Source: Puniceicoccales bacterium (GTDB lineage Bacteria; Verrucomicrobiota; Verrucomicrobiia; Opitutales; UBA953). Taken from it: 64,000 nucleotides of DNA. The notes below the pieces were generated by a model. The model did not search any database, was not told the DNA's origin, and worked only from the letters and a program-made list of their open reading frames with translations. The stretch covers positions 39,861 through 103,860 of the forward strand of contig JAISZI010000040.1 of assembly GCA_031269335.1 (NCBI GenBank), given 5' to 3'. The position numbers were made by a program, and so were the translations under genes. Within the stretch, counting starts at the first letter, position 1, and each line of letters starts with the position of its first letter. Positions 28,904 through 39,039 of the stretch are shown here, piece after piece.

Positions 28904-31156
28904 GTGAAACAAGAATACAGCGTAACCATCCCCGAACTCGGCATCACCATCGCAACGGGTTCCATAGCACGCCAGGCAAATGGCGCAGTAACCATCTCCA
29001 AGGGAGAGACTACCGTCTTTGTCAGCGCAACAGCCGCCGAAGGACTTCGTTCCCCAGACCAAGACTTTTTCCCGCTCACGGTGGACTACCGTGAGAAATT
29101 CGCCGCCGCAGGACGCTTCCCGGGCGGCTATTTTAAGCGCGAAGGAAAACCTTCCGAAAAGGAAATTCTCACCTCACGCCTTTGTGACCGCCCATTGCGC
29201 CCTCTTTTCCCGGAAGGCTTTCTTAACGAAGTGCAAGTCATCGGGTTGCTCCTAAGCACCGACCTCCAAAACGAGACCGACGTCCTCATGGTCAACGGCG
29301 CGTCCGCCGCACTCCTTTGTTCAGATATCCCGTGGAACGGTCCCATCGGTGCCGTGCGCGTCGGCGAAATTAATGGCGAGTTCGTCATCAACCCCACCAA
29401 CGAGCAAATGCAATCCACCACGCTCGACCTCATTTACGTTGGTAACGAGCGCGATATGATGATGATAGAAGGTTCAGCCGACCAGATTGCCGACGAACGT
29501 TTTGTCGCCGCATTAGAGTTTGCCCACGCAGCCATCCAGCCGATCATCGCGGCGCAACGCCAACTCGCCTCCCAATACGCCAAAGCGAAACGCGAGTTTG
29601 CCCTCGTCATTGCCGACCCGGCTGTGTTCGCCATTTGCGAAGAAGTCGCCACAACCAACGACGCCCTCGCCAACGCCGTTTACCAAGAGAAAAAACAAGA
29701 CCGCGAAAAAGCCGTCACCGCCGTCAAAGCCAACGCACTCGCCGCCGCCAACGATAAACTCGGCGAAGGCAAATTTGACCCGCGCCACATTAGCATCGCC
29801 TTCGAGAAGCTACAGGAACGCGTTTATCGCCAGACCATTCTCAACGGCGGTAACCGCGCTGACGGGCGCGCCTTTGACACCCTGCGCCCCATTTCCGCCG
29901 AAACCGACGTTCTGCCCCGCGTCCACGGCAGCGCCCTCTTCCGACGCGGCGAAACACAAGCACTCGTTATCGCCACCCTTGGCACGAGTAAAGACGCCCA
30001 AGAACTCGACGGCCTCACCGGCGGTCCCAAATCAAAAACCTTCATCCTCCACTATAACTTCCCCCCATTTTCCGTCGGCGAATGCGGACGATTCGGCTCC
30101 CCAGGTCGCCGCGAAATCGGCCACGGCGCTCTCGCCGAACGTTCCCTTCTGCCCGTCCTTCCCCCCGAAGACGTCTTCCCCTACAGTATCCGCCTCAGCA
30201 GCGAAATCATGGAATCAAACGGATCTACCTCAATGGCAAGCGTTTGCGGTGGGACACTTGCCCTCATGGACGCCGGCGTGCCCATCACCGCCCCAGTCGC
30301 CGGCATTTCCTGCGGCCTCGTCACCGAAGAAAAAGACGGCCTCATCGCCCGCCACGTCATTCTTACCGACATCATTGGAGCCGAAGATCATTTTGGGGAT
30401 ATGGATTTCAAAATCTGCGGCACTTTGAAAGGTATTACTGGTTTCCAGCTTGATTTGAAAATCCACGGCCTTCCCATTGCCATTGCCCGGGAAGCTATCG
30501 CCCGCAACAAAATCGCCCGTGACCGCATCCTCGAAATAATTACGGACGCCAAGTCCGCGCCGAGCACCGAAATCAAACCCAGCGCCCCGCGCATCCACCA
30601 GATGCAAATCCCGCCCGACAAAATCGGCGCCCTCATCGGTCCCGGAGGCAAAAACATCAAACGCATCACCGAATTCTCCGGTTGCCAAGTAGATATTAAC
30701 GAAGATGACAGCGGCCGCCTCCTTGTCTTCGCCACCAACTCCGAATCGCTCCAACGCGCCATTCACGAAATAAATATCATCACTGCCCAGATCGAAGTCG
30801 GCAAAACCTACAAAGGCATCGTTCGCTCCATAAAAGAATTTGGCTGCTTCGTCGAATGCCTCCCCGGTCAAGAAGGCCTTGTCCACGTCTCCGAACTCGC
30901 CGACTTCCGCGTCAACAAAGTCGAAGACGTGTGTAAACTCGGTGACGAAATCATCGTCAAATGCGTCGGAGTCGAAGAACGCTCTGGCAAAGTCCGCCTC
31001 TCCCGCCGCGCCGCCATCGCCGAAAAAGAAGGACGCGCCTACGAACCCAAACCACACTCCGGCGACGGTGGTTCCCACGACCGCGGCAGCCGATCCGGCG
31101 ACCGTGGCGACCGTGGTGGTCGCGGAGATCGCGGAGATCGCGGCAGACGCCGCTGA
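28904..31156 (+). CDS. pnp: Polyribonucleotide nucleotidyltransferase (GTG start)
   Basis: [65 protein letters not shown] ([15 protein letters not shown]) and S1 domains; classic rpsO-pnp order. Confidence 0.97.
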   Translation: MKQEYSVTIPELGITIATGSIARQANGAVTISKGETTVFVSATAAEGLRSPDQDFFPLTVDYREKFAAAGRFPGGYFKREGKPSEKEILTSRLCDRPLRPLFPEGFLNEVQVIGLLLSTDLQNETDVLMVNGASAALLCSDIPWNGPIGAVRVGEINGEFVINPTNEQMQSTTLDLIYVGNERDMMMIEGSADQIADERFVAALEFAHAAIQPIIAAQRQLASQYAKAKREFALVIADPAVFAICEEVATTNDALANAVYQEKKQDREKAVTAVKANALAAANDKLGEGKFDPRHISIAFEKLQERVYRQTILNGGNRADGRAFDTLRPISAETDVLPRVHGSALFRRGETQALVIATLGTSKDAQELDGLTGGPKSKTFILHYNFPPFSVGECGRFGSPGRREIGHGALAERSLLPVLPPEDVFPYSIRLSSEIMESNGSTSMASVCGGTLALMDAGVPITAPVAGISCGLVTEEKDGLIARHVILTDIIGAEDHFGDMDFKICGTLKGITGFQLDLKIHGLPIAIAREAIARNKIARDRILEIITDAKSAPSTEIKPSAPRIHQMQIPPDKIGALIGPGGKNIKRITEFSGCQVDINEDDSGRLLVFATNSESLQRAIHEINIITAQIEVGKTYKGIVRSIKEFGCFVECLPGQEGLVHVSELADFRVNKVEDVCKLGDEIIVKCVGVEERSGKVRLSRRAAIAEKEGRAYEPKPHSGDGGSHDRGSRSGDRGDRGGRGDRGDRGRRR

Positions 31157-31263
31157 TCAATTTCCCCCGACAGGGGGGGGGAACACGTGAATAACCAGCA
31201 GTGAAGCGTGGCGAAGCTGCCGGACAGCAACCACCCTCTCTGCCTTCGCCCCAGAGGGCGTAG

Positions 31264-31952
31264 TCAAGGGTGCGGGGTGTCGTCAGCATCGTTGGTGCGC
31301 ACAACCGTGTAGCCAGTCAGACCCGCACGGGTGCTCGTGCGGATGAACTGACAGGCATTTGTGTCGTCTATGAGGCTTTTACCTTTAGGCAGCCACCCGG
31401 CTTTTAATTGGACACCCGCCGCTGCCAGCACTTTCACGACTTTCGCGGGTGTCAGTGGCAAATCCCCCTCCTCAACTCCCTTCATCATCAGTATATTATC
31501 TCGGTACATCCAAATCGTTGCACCTGTGGCTAATGGAACACTCACCGTCTCTTCCGATTTTAGCATGTTTCTGAAAAACCTTACCAGCGGATTGCTTGAC
31601 GCGCTTGTAACACTCACCGGGCATTCCAGTTTTAGCATGTTTCCATGGGAAGATTCCGAGCCGATGTGAATTTCGCCTGCTTTTACTCTCCCGCTCACGT
31701 CGCCTTTCGTTTTGTTTTCGCTGACCTGAATGCCCCGACAATGGCTGTGGTGCCGGATATGCTCACGGAACGACCGAAGCGATCACCCTTCTCTGGATCG
31801 GGGGCAGTGAGGATGGCACCCTGTGCGGAGGGCAAGCAGACAAGGCTTGCGGCGGCGAGGACGAGAAGGCGCGCATCGAAAATGCGGAGCGCGGCGCGGC
31901 GGGCGGCACGGACGAAGGCAGACGAGGGCGAATTTGGCGGGTGTTTTTTCAT
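31264..31952 (-). pseudogene. Cassette copy A: signal peptide + FG-GAP start, frameshifted into a C-terminal module
   Basis: MKKHPPNSPSSAF...AILTAPDPEKGDRFGRSVSISGTTAIVGAF in one frame (31695-31952); GIQVSENKTKGDVSG...LPLTPAKVVKVLAAAGVQLKAGWLPKGKSLIDDTNACQFIRTSTRAGLTGYTVVRTNDA in another (31264-31698). Confidence 0.7.
31539..31643 (-). repeat. 72-bp (24-codon) period internal repeat in cassette copy A
   Basis: CACTCACCG(N)10TTTTAGCATGTTTC at 31539 and 31611, encoding NMLKSEETVSV / NMLKLECPVSV. Confidence 0.8.
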
Positions 31953-32057
31953 AGATTAGAGAAAGACGGCGGACAAAGACGCCCCGACATTCCTTTCGGA
32001 AAGAGCAGTTGCGGGCGTTCTCTTTGCGAAGAAGGGGAGTGTGCGGACGGTTGGACT

Positions 32058-32146
32058 TGTCAAGAGGGGATTAAAAATTTTTTAGGGGAAAAGCTGCGGC
32101 GGTGGAGTGCGGGAATAAAATCCCCTTTTGGGAGGGGAATTTATTT
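32058..32146 (-). promoter_or_regulatory. Cassette upstream block A: TTGACA-like hexamer plus AT-rich palindrome, abutting the htpG stop
   Basis: Reverse complement (AAATAAATTCCCCTCCCAAAAGGGGATTTTATTCCCGCACTCCACC...CTTGACA) closely matches 63490-63580; the palindrome may also act as an htpG terminator. Confidence 0.6.
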
Positions 32147-34042
32147 ACGGGAGGCGGCTGCTTCGAGGATTTCGTAGATGCGGGCGGTCATGTCGCGGGG
32201 GTTGTCGAGGAGGCCGGCGGCGAGGAGGGCGTTGGCGAAGATTTGTTCAGCGACGAGTCGTGCGAAGGCGGGGTCGGTGTCGCGCAAGTTGTCGAGTTTG
32301 TGGATAAGGCTGTGCCGGGGGTTGAGTTCCAATTTTACGCTTGGGGCGGATTCGCTGCTGCGGTTCATGGATTTGAGGAGGCGGCGCATGGAAGCGGACA
32401 CGTATTTGTCTGTGTTAAGGGCGGCGGCGGGGCTGTCCACGAGGCGGTTTCCGGTTCCGACGGCGGTTAGTTGGATTTCGCCGGTGTTGGTGAGTTCGGA
32501 TTTCAGCCATTCGCAGAGGGAGGTGAGGCGTTTTTCGGGGAGGGGTTCGCCGGTGGCGGCGGGGGTGTCGCCCAGATCGAGGTCGGCTTGTCCGGCGTCG
32601 GCGAAATCTTTTTCTTTGAAACTGTTAAGATGGTTCGCGACGAAGTCGTCGGTGGCGTCGGTGAAGAAGAGGACTTCGATTCCGCGAGCCTTGAAGGCTT
32701 CGAGATAGGGACCATTTTCGATGGCGGCGCGGGTGTGTCCTGTGAGGTGATAGATGGCTTTTTGGTCTGGTTTGAGTCGGCTGATGTATTCGTCGAGGGA
32801 GGTGGTTTTGCCGGGTTCGGTGTGGCTGGATTCGTAGCGAAGCAGGGGGGCAAGGGCGTCGCGGTTGATGTGGTCGGTGACGATGCCTTCTTTGATGAAG
32901 ATGCCGAATTCGCGCCAGAATTTGTCGTAGAGGGCGGCGTCGCGGCGGGCGACTTCTTCGATGTGCTTGATAATGCGTTTGGAGAGGACGCGGTTTAATT
33001 TTTGCACGAGTGCGGTGTCCTGCATGGTTTCGCGGGAGATGTTGAGCGGGAGGTCGGCACTGTCCACGACGCCTTTGAGGAAGCGGAGCCAGTCTGGGAG
33101 GAGGCCGCGGGGGGCGTCGTCAACGAGGATTTTTCGGCAATGGAGGGAGACGGTGCGGGTGGGGAGCGCGAAGGTTGTTTTTTCGGTATTTTCGGAGGGG
33201 AAGAAGAGGAGGGCGTTGATGACGAGAGGGGCGTCTGCGTTGAAATGGAGCCATTCGAGCGGCTCGTCCCAGGCGTGGCAGTGGAATTTGTAAAATTCTT
33301 TGTATTCGGCGGCGGAGACTTCGCTTTTGTTTTTGAGCCAAATTGCTTGCACGGTGTTGAGTTTTTCGCCGTTGAGGAGCAAGGGGACGGGGACGTATTT
33401 GGAGTAGCGCAGCAGGATGTCTTTCACGCGGGAGGCGGTGGCAAATTCTTTGAATTCGTCTTGCAGGGTGATGACGATTCGGGAGCCGCGTTTTTCTTCG
33501 GATTCAAGGGTCTCAATGCTGTAGCCAGAGCCATCGCTCTGCCAACACAAGTTCTCGCCGTCGGCGTGCCATGATCGGGTGTAGAAGGCGACGTTGCGGG
33601 CGACCATGAAGACGCTGAAGAAGCCGACGCCGAAACGCCCGATGAGGTTTTCGTTTGCGCCGCCGTTTTCTTTGATTGCTTGGAGGAATGCCTTGGTTCC
33701 GGAATGTGCTATGGTGCCGATGTTTGCAACGAGTTCGTCCCGGTTCATGCCTACGCCGGTGTCGCTAATGGTGATGGTGCCGGCGGCATCGTCGGTGGTG
33801 ATGGCGATTTCGAGCACGGCGTCCGGTTGGTGGACTTTTTCCCCTGCAAGCTGGAGGTGACGGATTTTTTCAAGGGCGTCGGAGGCGTTAGAAACAAGCT
33901 CGCGGATAAAGATATCGCGATCCTTGTAGAGGGAGTGGACGACGATATCGAGGAGTTGGCTGACCTCGGCTTGGAATGCGTGTGTTTTGGTGGTGGGCAC
34001 AGGTGTGGGCGCTGGTGTGGGCGCTGGTGTGTTGTCGGACAT
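32141..34042 (-). CDS. htpG: Chaperone HtpG (Hsp90)
   Basis: FQAEVSQLLDIVVHSLYKDRDIFIRELVSNASDALEKIR, DTGVGMNRDELVANIGTIAHSGTKAF, GRFGVGFFSVFMVA. Confidence 0.96.
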   Translation of the reverse strand: MSDNTPAPTPAPTPVPTTKTHAFQAEVSQLLDIVVHSLYKDRDIFIRELVSNASDALEKIRHLQLAGEKVHQPDAVLEIAITTDDAAGTITISDTGVGMNRDELVANIGTIAHSGTKAFLQAIKENGGANENLIGRFGVGFFSVFMVARNVAFYTRSWHADGENLCWQSDGSGYSIETLESEEKRGSRIVITLQDEFKEFATASRVKDILLRYSKYVPVPLLLNGEKLNTVQAIWLKNKSEVSAAEYKEFYKFHCHAWDEPLEWLHFNADAPLVINALLFFPSENTEKTTFALPTRTVSLHCRKILVDDAPRGLLPDWLRFLKGVVDSADLPLNISRETMQDTALVQKLNRVLSKRIIKHIEEVARRDAALYDKFWREFGIFIKEGIVTDHINRDALAPLLRYESSHTEPGKTTSLDEYISRLKPDQKAIYHLTGHTRAAIENGPYLEAFKARGIEVLFFTDATDDFVANHLNSFKEKDFADAGQADLDLGDTPAATGEPLPEKRLTSLCEWLKSELTNTGEIQLTAVGTGNRLVDSPAAALNTDKYVSASMRRLLKSMNRSSESAPSVKLELNPRHSLIHKLDNLRDTDPAFARLVAEQIFANALLAAGLLDNPRDMTARIYEILEAAASRK

Positions 34043-34128
34043 AGTTGGCGTGTAAGGGAAGGAGGGTGAGGTTATAAGGAAGCGTGGCGGAAATTTTGAA
34101 GCGTAAAAATGGGGCGGCGTTCCTGCGA

Positions 34129-35922
34129 TTAGCGGATGCCGGCGAGAAGGGCGTTCCGGCACTGGGCGTCCGCCATGCGATCTGTGGGGATTTCTATGAT
34201 GCGCACACCGGGGGCGGGTGGCTGGGAAAGGGCATGGGCAAGCTGCGTCCACGAGCGGACGCGTTCGTGGGGAACGCCGTGAGCAGCGGCGAGTTTCGCG
34301 AAGTCCACTTGGGGCGACATTCCCCAGAAACGGTCGAAGTAGGGGTTGTCGCGGGAGACGTCGAGGTGGTTGAAGATGCCGCCGCCGTTGTTGTTGATAA
34401 GGACGATGGTAAGGCTGCCGACGAATGTGTCTGCGCGTGCCAGTAAAAAGGCGTTGGAGTCGTGCAGGAGCGATAAGTCTCCCGTGAGCAAGAAGGTAGG
34501 CGCGCCGCAGGAGGCGGCGACACCAAGGGCGGAGCCGAGAGTGCCGTCAATGCCGTTTGCGCCACGGTTGCAGAAGATGCGGCGGCGCGAACACTGCGTT
34601 GGCCAGAAGTATTCGGCGTCGCGCAAGGGCATGGAGTTGGCGAGAAACACGGCGGCGGTGTCCGGCAAATAACGCGCAAGCAGCCAAGCGACGGCACCCT
34701 CAAATAACGGCGGTGCGGCGGGTGCGCGAACAAGGGCGTCAAGGGCGCCTGCGATCCGTGCAGCGGCGGCGGCGTGGGCGGCGCGCCACGCATTCGCCCA
34801 CGCGAGCACAACGGCGTCTTGCGTTGGCGGGGCGGCGTCCCACGCAAAATCTTCAAGAGCGAACGGGATGGTGCGGTGCTCGTGGTGGAGCGGATTGAGG
34901 TTACGCCCGCCCTTGGAAAAAACCAGCGTGGGTCGCGGCGGAGAGGCAAGCCACTCGCGAAGTGTCCGGCTGAAAGAAAGTTGACCGAGTTGCAAAACGG
35001 CATCGGGGCGCAATGCCTGGGCGCAGGCAGAATCGCGTAACAGCGTTTCATAAGCACCGACGACAACGACACCCGAATCGGCGCAACGGTAACGGACGGG
35101 GCTGAGCGCATCGGCAAGCACAGGCCAGCCGAGTGCACGCGAGAGCTTAACAACGGCGGCGACGTGGGAATCGGGGCAAGCAGGACGTGTTTCTCCGGCA
35201 ATTATCACACCGCGCCGGAAACGTGCCGCCCACGCAAAAACATCTTCGGGCGAAAACGAAACCGCAGCGGCGGGCACGGGGGACAAAGGAATCTCACGCG
35301 CCAGCCACTCTTCCCAAAGGCGGGCTAATTCGGCAGGATTCACCCCTAACTCCTTTGTGGCGGGAGCAAGCGGTTCGCCCAAGGCGACGTTCACGTGGAC
35401 GGGACCGGCAATGCCGCCGCCCGCACCGATTGCGTGCGCCCACGCGGTCGCAATCACTTTCCCCCAGTTATCTATCGCGGCGGGCGAGGCGGCGCAGAGG
35501 GAAACCGCGCATTCCCAGACGGTGTGCGTGCCATAAAGGTGAACCTGGTCAATGGTTTGCCCAGCACCGCGCCCGCGTAACTCCGGCGGTCTGTCAGCAG
35601 TGAAAACGAGCAGCGGCACGCGAGCATGCCACGCTTCGACGATGGCCGGCAAGTAGTTGGCGGCAGCGGTTCCAGAAGTGCAGATGAGGGCGGAGGGGAC
35701 ATGGGTTGCACGGGATACTCCCGTTGCAAAAAATGCCGCCGTGCGCTCATCAAGCACGGGAACTGTCGCGAGGCACGGTTCGTTTGCAAGCGCGTGCGCC
35801 AAAGGCGTCGAACGCGAACCGGGCGAAATTACGGCGCGGGCAACACCTAATTTGGCAAGCGTCCGGGCGAAAACCGCCCCCCAGAGGGCGTTTGTATTGC
35901 AGAATATGTGCTGCGGTGGCAT
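34129..35922 (-). CDS. menD: 2-succinyl-5-enolpyruvyl-6-hydroxy-3-cyclohexene-1-carboxylate synthase
   Basis: GVARAVISPGSRSTPLAHAL, VLDERTAAFFATGVSRATHVPSALICTSGTAAANYLPAIVEAWHARVPLLVFTADRPPELRGRGAGQTIDQVHLYG. Confidence 0.95.
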   Translation of the reverse strand: MPPQHIFCNTNALWGAVFARTLAKLGVARAVISPGSRSTPLAHALANEPCLATVPVLDERTAAFFATGVSRATHVPSALICTSGTAAANYLPAIVEAWHARVPLLVFTADRPPELRGRGAGQTIDQVHLYGTHTVWECAVSLCAASPAAIDNWGKVIATAWAHAIGAGGGIAGPVHVNVALGEPLAPATKELGVNPAELARLWEEWLAREIPLSPVPAAAVSFSPEDVFAWAARFRRGVIIAGETRPACPDSHVAAVVKLSRALGWPVLADALSPVRYRCADSGVVVVGAYETLLRDSACAQALRPDAVLQLGQLSFSRTLREWLASPPRPTLVFSKGGRNLNPLHHEHRTIPFALEDFAWDAAPPTQDAVVLAWANAWRAAHAAAAARIAGALDALVRAPAAPPLFEGAVAWLLARYLPDTAAVFLANSMPLRDAEYFWPTQCSRRRIFCNRGANGIDGTLGSALGVAASCGAPTFLLTGDLSLLHDSNAFLLARADTFVGSLTIVLINNNGGGIFNHLDVSRDNPYFDRFWGMSPQVDFAKLAAAHGVPHERVRSWTQLAHALSQPPAPGVRIIEIPTDRMADAQCRNALLAGIR

Positions 35923-36064
35923 GGGCAAGGACGCGGTTCTGGCGACGGGTGAAATCCCGTCTTGCATCAAAAATACGGGCGGCGTGGCAACCAAAGAACG
36001 GGGCTGACACGGGCAGGGCAAGTTTTTTATCGGAATTTGTCCCCTCCCAGCATTGCATTCGCCG

Positions 36065-36883
36065 ATGCTTCACATTCGCCGTATCGCTATTGTCGTCAAC
36101 CGCGCCAAACCCGGCGCGTCCGCACTCGCCGCCGAACTATCGCAAATTGCCGCAGCCGAGGACGTTGAGGTCGTCCCAATCTCTGCGCATCCTTTGCCCG
36201 ATGGCGCACTCGCAGGGTGCGACGTCTGTGCTACGCTGGGCGGTGACGGCACCTTGCTGGGCGTAGTCGAACAAGCGGCGAAATACCAAGTGCCGGTGTT
36301 TGGCATCAACCGCGGCAAACTCGGTTTCCTCGCAAACTACCCCGCTGGTGACGCCGCCGAAAGCCTGCGGGCAGTCTTGCGCGGAGATTGCCAAGTCACG
36401 CCCCGGATGCTCCTCGAATGCGACTTCGGTGCCCCGGAACGCAAAGTAGCCCTGAACGACATAGTCATCGTCCAAACCACCCACTCGCACATGGCAGACT
36501 TGCGCGTTTCCACCGAATCAGCCCTCGTAAACTCCTTTCTCTGCGACGGCCTCATCGTGTCCACTCCGACCGGCTCCACCGCCTATAACCTCTCGGCAGG
36601 CGGTCCACTCATCGCCCCGGACGCCGCCGTCTTCGCCCTCACTCCCATTTGCCCGCATACGCTAACGAACCGCTCCCTCATTTTTCCTGCCAACGAAACC
36701 CTTTCCGTGGACTCGCGCAACCCGCACGCTCCGCTCGCAGTCGAAATCGACGGCGTGCGCCTCCCTCAGGAACAGGTGCGCTTTCCGATTTGTATCTCAT
36801 TATCAACGAAAACGATGCGCCTCATACAACCCCCGGCGTTTTCCCATTTCGCAATGCTGCGCGATAAACTCCGCTGGGTGTGA
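36065..36883 (+). CDS. nadK: NAD kinase
   Basis: CATLGGDGTLLGVV, FGINRGKLGFLANY, NDIVIVQ, DGLIVSTPTGSTAYNLSAGGPL. Confidence 0.95.
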   Translation: MLHIRRIAIVVNRAKPGASALAAELSQIAAAEDVEVVPISAHPLPDGALAGCDVCATLGGDGTLLGVVEQAAKYQVPVFGINRGKLGFLANYPAGDAAESLRAVLRGDCQVTPRMLLECDFGAPERKVALNDIVIVQTTHSHMADLRVSTESALVNSFLCDGLIVSTPTGSTAYNLSAGGPLIAPDAAVFALTPICPHTLTNRSLIFPANETLSVDSRNPHAPLAVEIDGVRLPQEQVRFPICISLSTKTMRLIQPPAFSHFAMLRDKLRWV

Positions 36884-37055
36884 CTTCCCCGGCATGTCTC
36901 TCTAATCTTTTTTTCGGCAAGCCCTTTTTTTTCTTGAAATCGCCACGAAATAGGCAAACCTCCCCGACTCGCATCCTCGTTTGATATCTCCTCCATCACG
37001 GGGGACGTTTTTGAACGGGCAGTCCAGGAATCCGAATTCAATCATAGCAGTTTCT

Positions 37056-38318
37056 ATGAAGGTTACAAAAAAAAATAAAACGGCAGCGGTACTAACTTTA
37101 CTTTTGAGTGCCGCTAGTTTGTCGCACGCAGCCATCCCACTGTATTTTCCTAACGAAAACTCGTATCTCACCTTCGCCCTCAGCACCGGTGTCACCTACA
37201 CGGACAACGTTTTTGCGAACCATATAAAGGTGGACGACCTGATGTTTAGCGTTACGCCATCCGTCAGCATTGAGACGGGGCGAGACGCTATAAATCGCTT
37301 AAGTTTTTCCTTTTCGGAGACTTTTGTTAATTACCTCGACAATACCACCCTGGACACTCAACTCGCTTCCGCCCGACTCGCTTATTCCTTCGACCCGCAG
37401 AGTCGCCTTCGGGTGGATGTTAGTGCCAGTATAGACCAACTTGCCCAGAATGATAGCATCTACTGGGGTTCCCGTGATAACAATGAGCAGGAGTATCCCG
37501 AAGAGCCGCGAAAAATCATCCGCCGCGATTATTATGCCGCCGGTATAGATGCCTCCTATAACCTATCCGAAAAATTGAGCACGAGTTTCGGTTTTAGCTA
37601 TTTTAACGAACACTTTGGTTCCCTTCGTACGCGTTACAACGACAGGCAAATATACACCGTTCCCCTGTCCTTAAATTATCAAATATTTGAAAAAATACAT
37701 CTCGGCATCTCCTATTCATACAGCCACACCCGAATTGATCCAGACTGGAATAGCAAAAACCGCGTCCCCGGAACTCAATGGTTTAATCCGGGGACCCAAG
37801 TCTCGCACTTCATCGGTTTATCTACACGCGGGTCCTACACGGCAAAACTGTCATTCCGCGGAAATGTCGGCTTCGGATACCAATCCGTGGAAGACCGCTA
37901 CGATTTCTCTCCCAACAGCACCCAAAGTTCCATCGACGACTCTTACTCCACGCTCAATTTCTCCCTCTCCGCCGATTATCTCCTAAGCGAAAAATCCCGC
38001 TTGTCCCTCACCTCTGGACGAAATTTTGAAGTCGGCGGACGGGCACAAAATCTCACCAGCACTTTTGCGAGACTTAACATGACCGGTTACTTAAACGCAT
38101 TCTGGCAATTTAACGCATATACCTCCTACATTTACCAAGATTTTAATTTCTCAAATAATCGCGTTGACCACGTCTGGGGATTCGGCGCAGGGCTGTCCTA
38201 CCTCCCGGTTTCATGGTCGCGAATTTCGCTCTCTTATCGCTACCTCCGAGACGTTTCAAACAGAATACAGGACTTTAATGTTAACCACATTATGCTCTCA
38301 ATTGAGTTCAAACTTTAA
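37056..38318 (+). CDS. Outer-membrane beta-barrel protein, exopolysaccharide-cluster type
   Basis: Signal peptide MKVTKKNKTAAVLTLLLSAASLSHA; alternating aromatic beta-strand pattern; ends ...HIMLSIEFKL, a barrel-like terminal strand. Confidence 0.8.
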   Translation: MKVTKKNKTAAVLTLLLSAASLSHAAIPLYFPNENSYLTFALSTGVTYTDNVFANHIKVDDLMFSVTPSVSIETGRDAINRLSFSFSETFVNYLDNTTLDTQLASARLAYSFDPQSRLRVDVSASIDQLAQNDSIYWGSRDNNEQEYPEEPRKIIRRDYYAAGIDASYNLSEKLSTSFGFSYFNEHFGSLRTRYNDRQIYTVPLSLNYQIFEKIHLGISYSYSHTRIDPDWNSKNRVPGTQWFNPGTQVSHFIGLSTRGSYTAKLSFRGNVGFGYQSVEDRYDFSPNSTQSSIDDSYSTLNFSLSADYLLSEKSRLSLTSGRNFEVGGRAQNLTSTFARLNMTGYLNAFWQFNAYTSYIYQDFNFSNNRVDHVWGFGAGLSYLPVSWSRISLSYRYLRDVSNRIQDFNVNHIMLSIEFKL

Positions 38319-38367
38319 TTTCATTTTTTCCAATCACAACGAGGAACCTCTTTTGTCCAGTTTTACA

Positions 38368-39003
38368 ATGAATAGTTTTCTTTTGCGCACCTTGTCTTTC
38401 ACGGGATTAGCGATCGGTTTGGTCTTTCTCGGAGGCTGTGCCAACAGCGAACGCCCTCCGGACCCGCCCTCGATGGACGTGCGCGACTATAAAATCCGCC
38501 CGTCCGACATAATAAGCGTTGAAATGCACCGAGAAATGGATATCTCCGCGCAATACACCGTTTCGCAAGAAGGCGAGATATTTTTGAAGCTGATAAACCG
38601 CACAGTAAAAGTTTCCGGATTGACGACTTTGCAAATAACGGAACTCTTGAAGAACGCCTATCAAAAATACTATCGCAACCCCTCCTTTCTCGTGCGCGTC
38701 CTTGCTTATTCTCCACGACAAGTGTGGATAGACGGATTTATCTCACGCGTCGGACCGGTTGATTTTACAATCGAACAAGGCCTCACGCTACACAATGCAA
38801 TCTTGAAAGCCGGCGGAATCCAACCGCGTGGCTCGCACACAAATATCCGCCTCGTGCGCCGCGAAACTAAAATCGTAGATGGAAAAGAAGTGATCCAGAT
38901 AAAGCGTTATGTGATTAACTATAAGAAAATAGAAGAAGGGACAGACGATGATATTCCCCTGATTGAAGGCGACCGCATCACGATAGAAGACAGCATCATT
39001 TAA
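38368..39003 (+). CDS. Polysaccharide export (Wza/OPX) lipoprotein, short form
   Basis: Lipobox LVFLGGC; YKIRPSDIISVEMHREMDISAQYTVSQEGEIFLKLINRTVKVSGLTTLQITELLKNAYQKY; SLBB-like domain. Confidence 0.88.
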   Translation: MNSFLLRTLSFTGLAIGLVFLGGCANSERPPDPPSMDVRDYKIRPSDIISVEMHREMDISAQYTVSQEGEIFLKLINRTVKVSGLTTLQITELLKNAYQKYYRNPSFLVRVLAYSPRQVWIDGFISRVGPVDFTIEQGLTLHNAILKAGGIQPRGSHTNIRLVRRETKIVDGKEVIQIKRYVINYKKIEEGTDDDIPLIEGDRITIEDSII

Positions 39004-39039
39004 CAGAAACAAAAAAACTTCCTATTCGCAGACAAAACC

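Noticed and set aside
31171-31181. G9 tract after pnp as a phase-variation site
   Set aside because: Intergenic, forms CCCCC-gaca-GGGGG stem, more likely part of a pnp 3' hairpin.
31264-31952. Diversity-generating retroelement or programmed frameshifting for the cassette family
   Set aside because: No reverse transcriptase or adenine-biased template/variable repeat seen; copies A and B need opposite frame shifts and lack a common slippery site.
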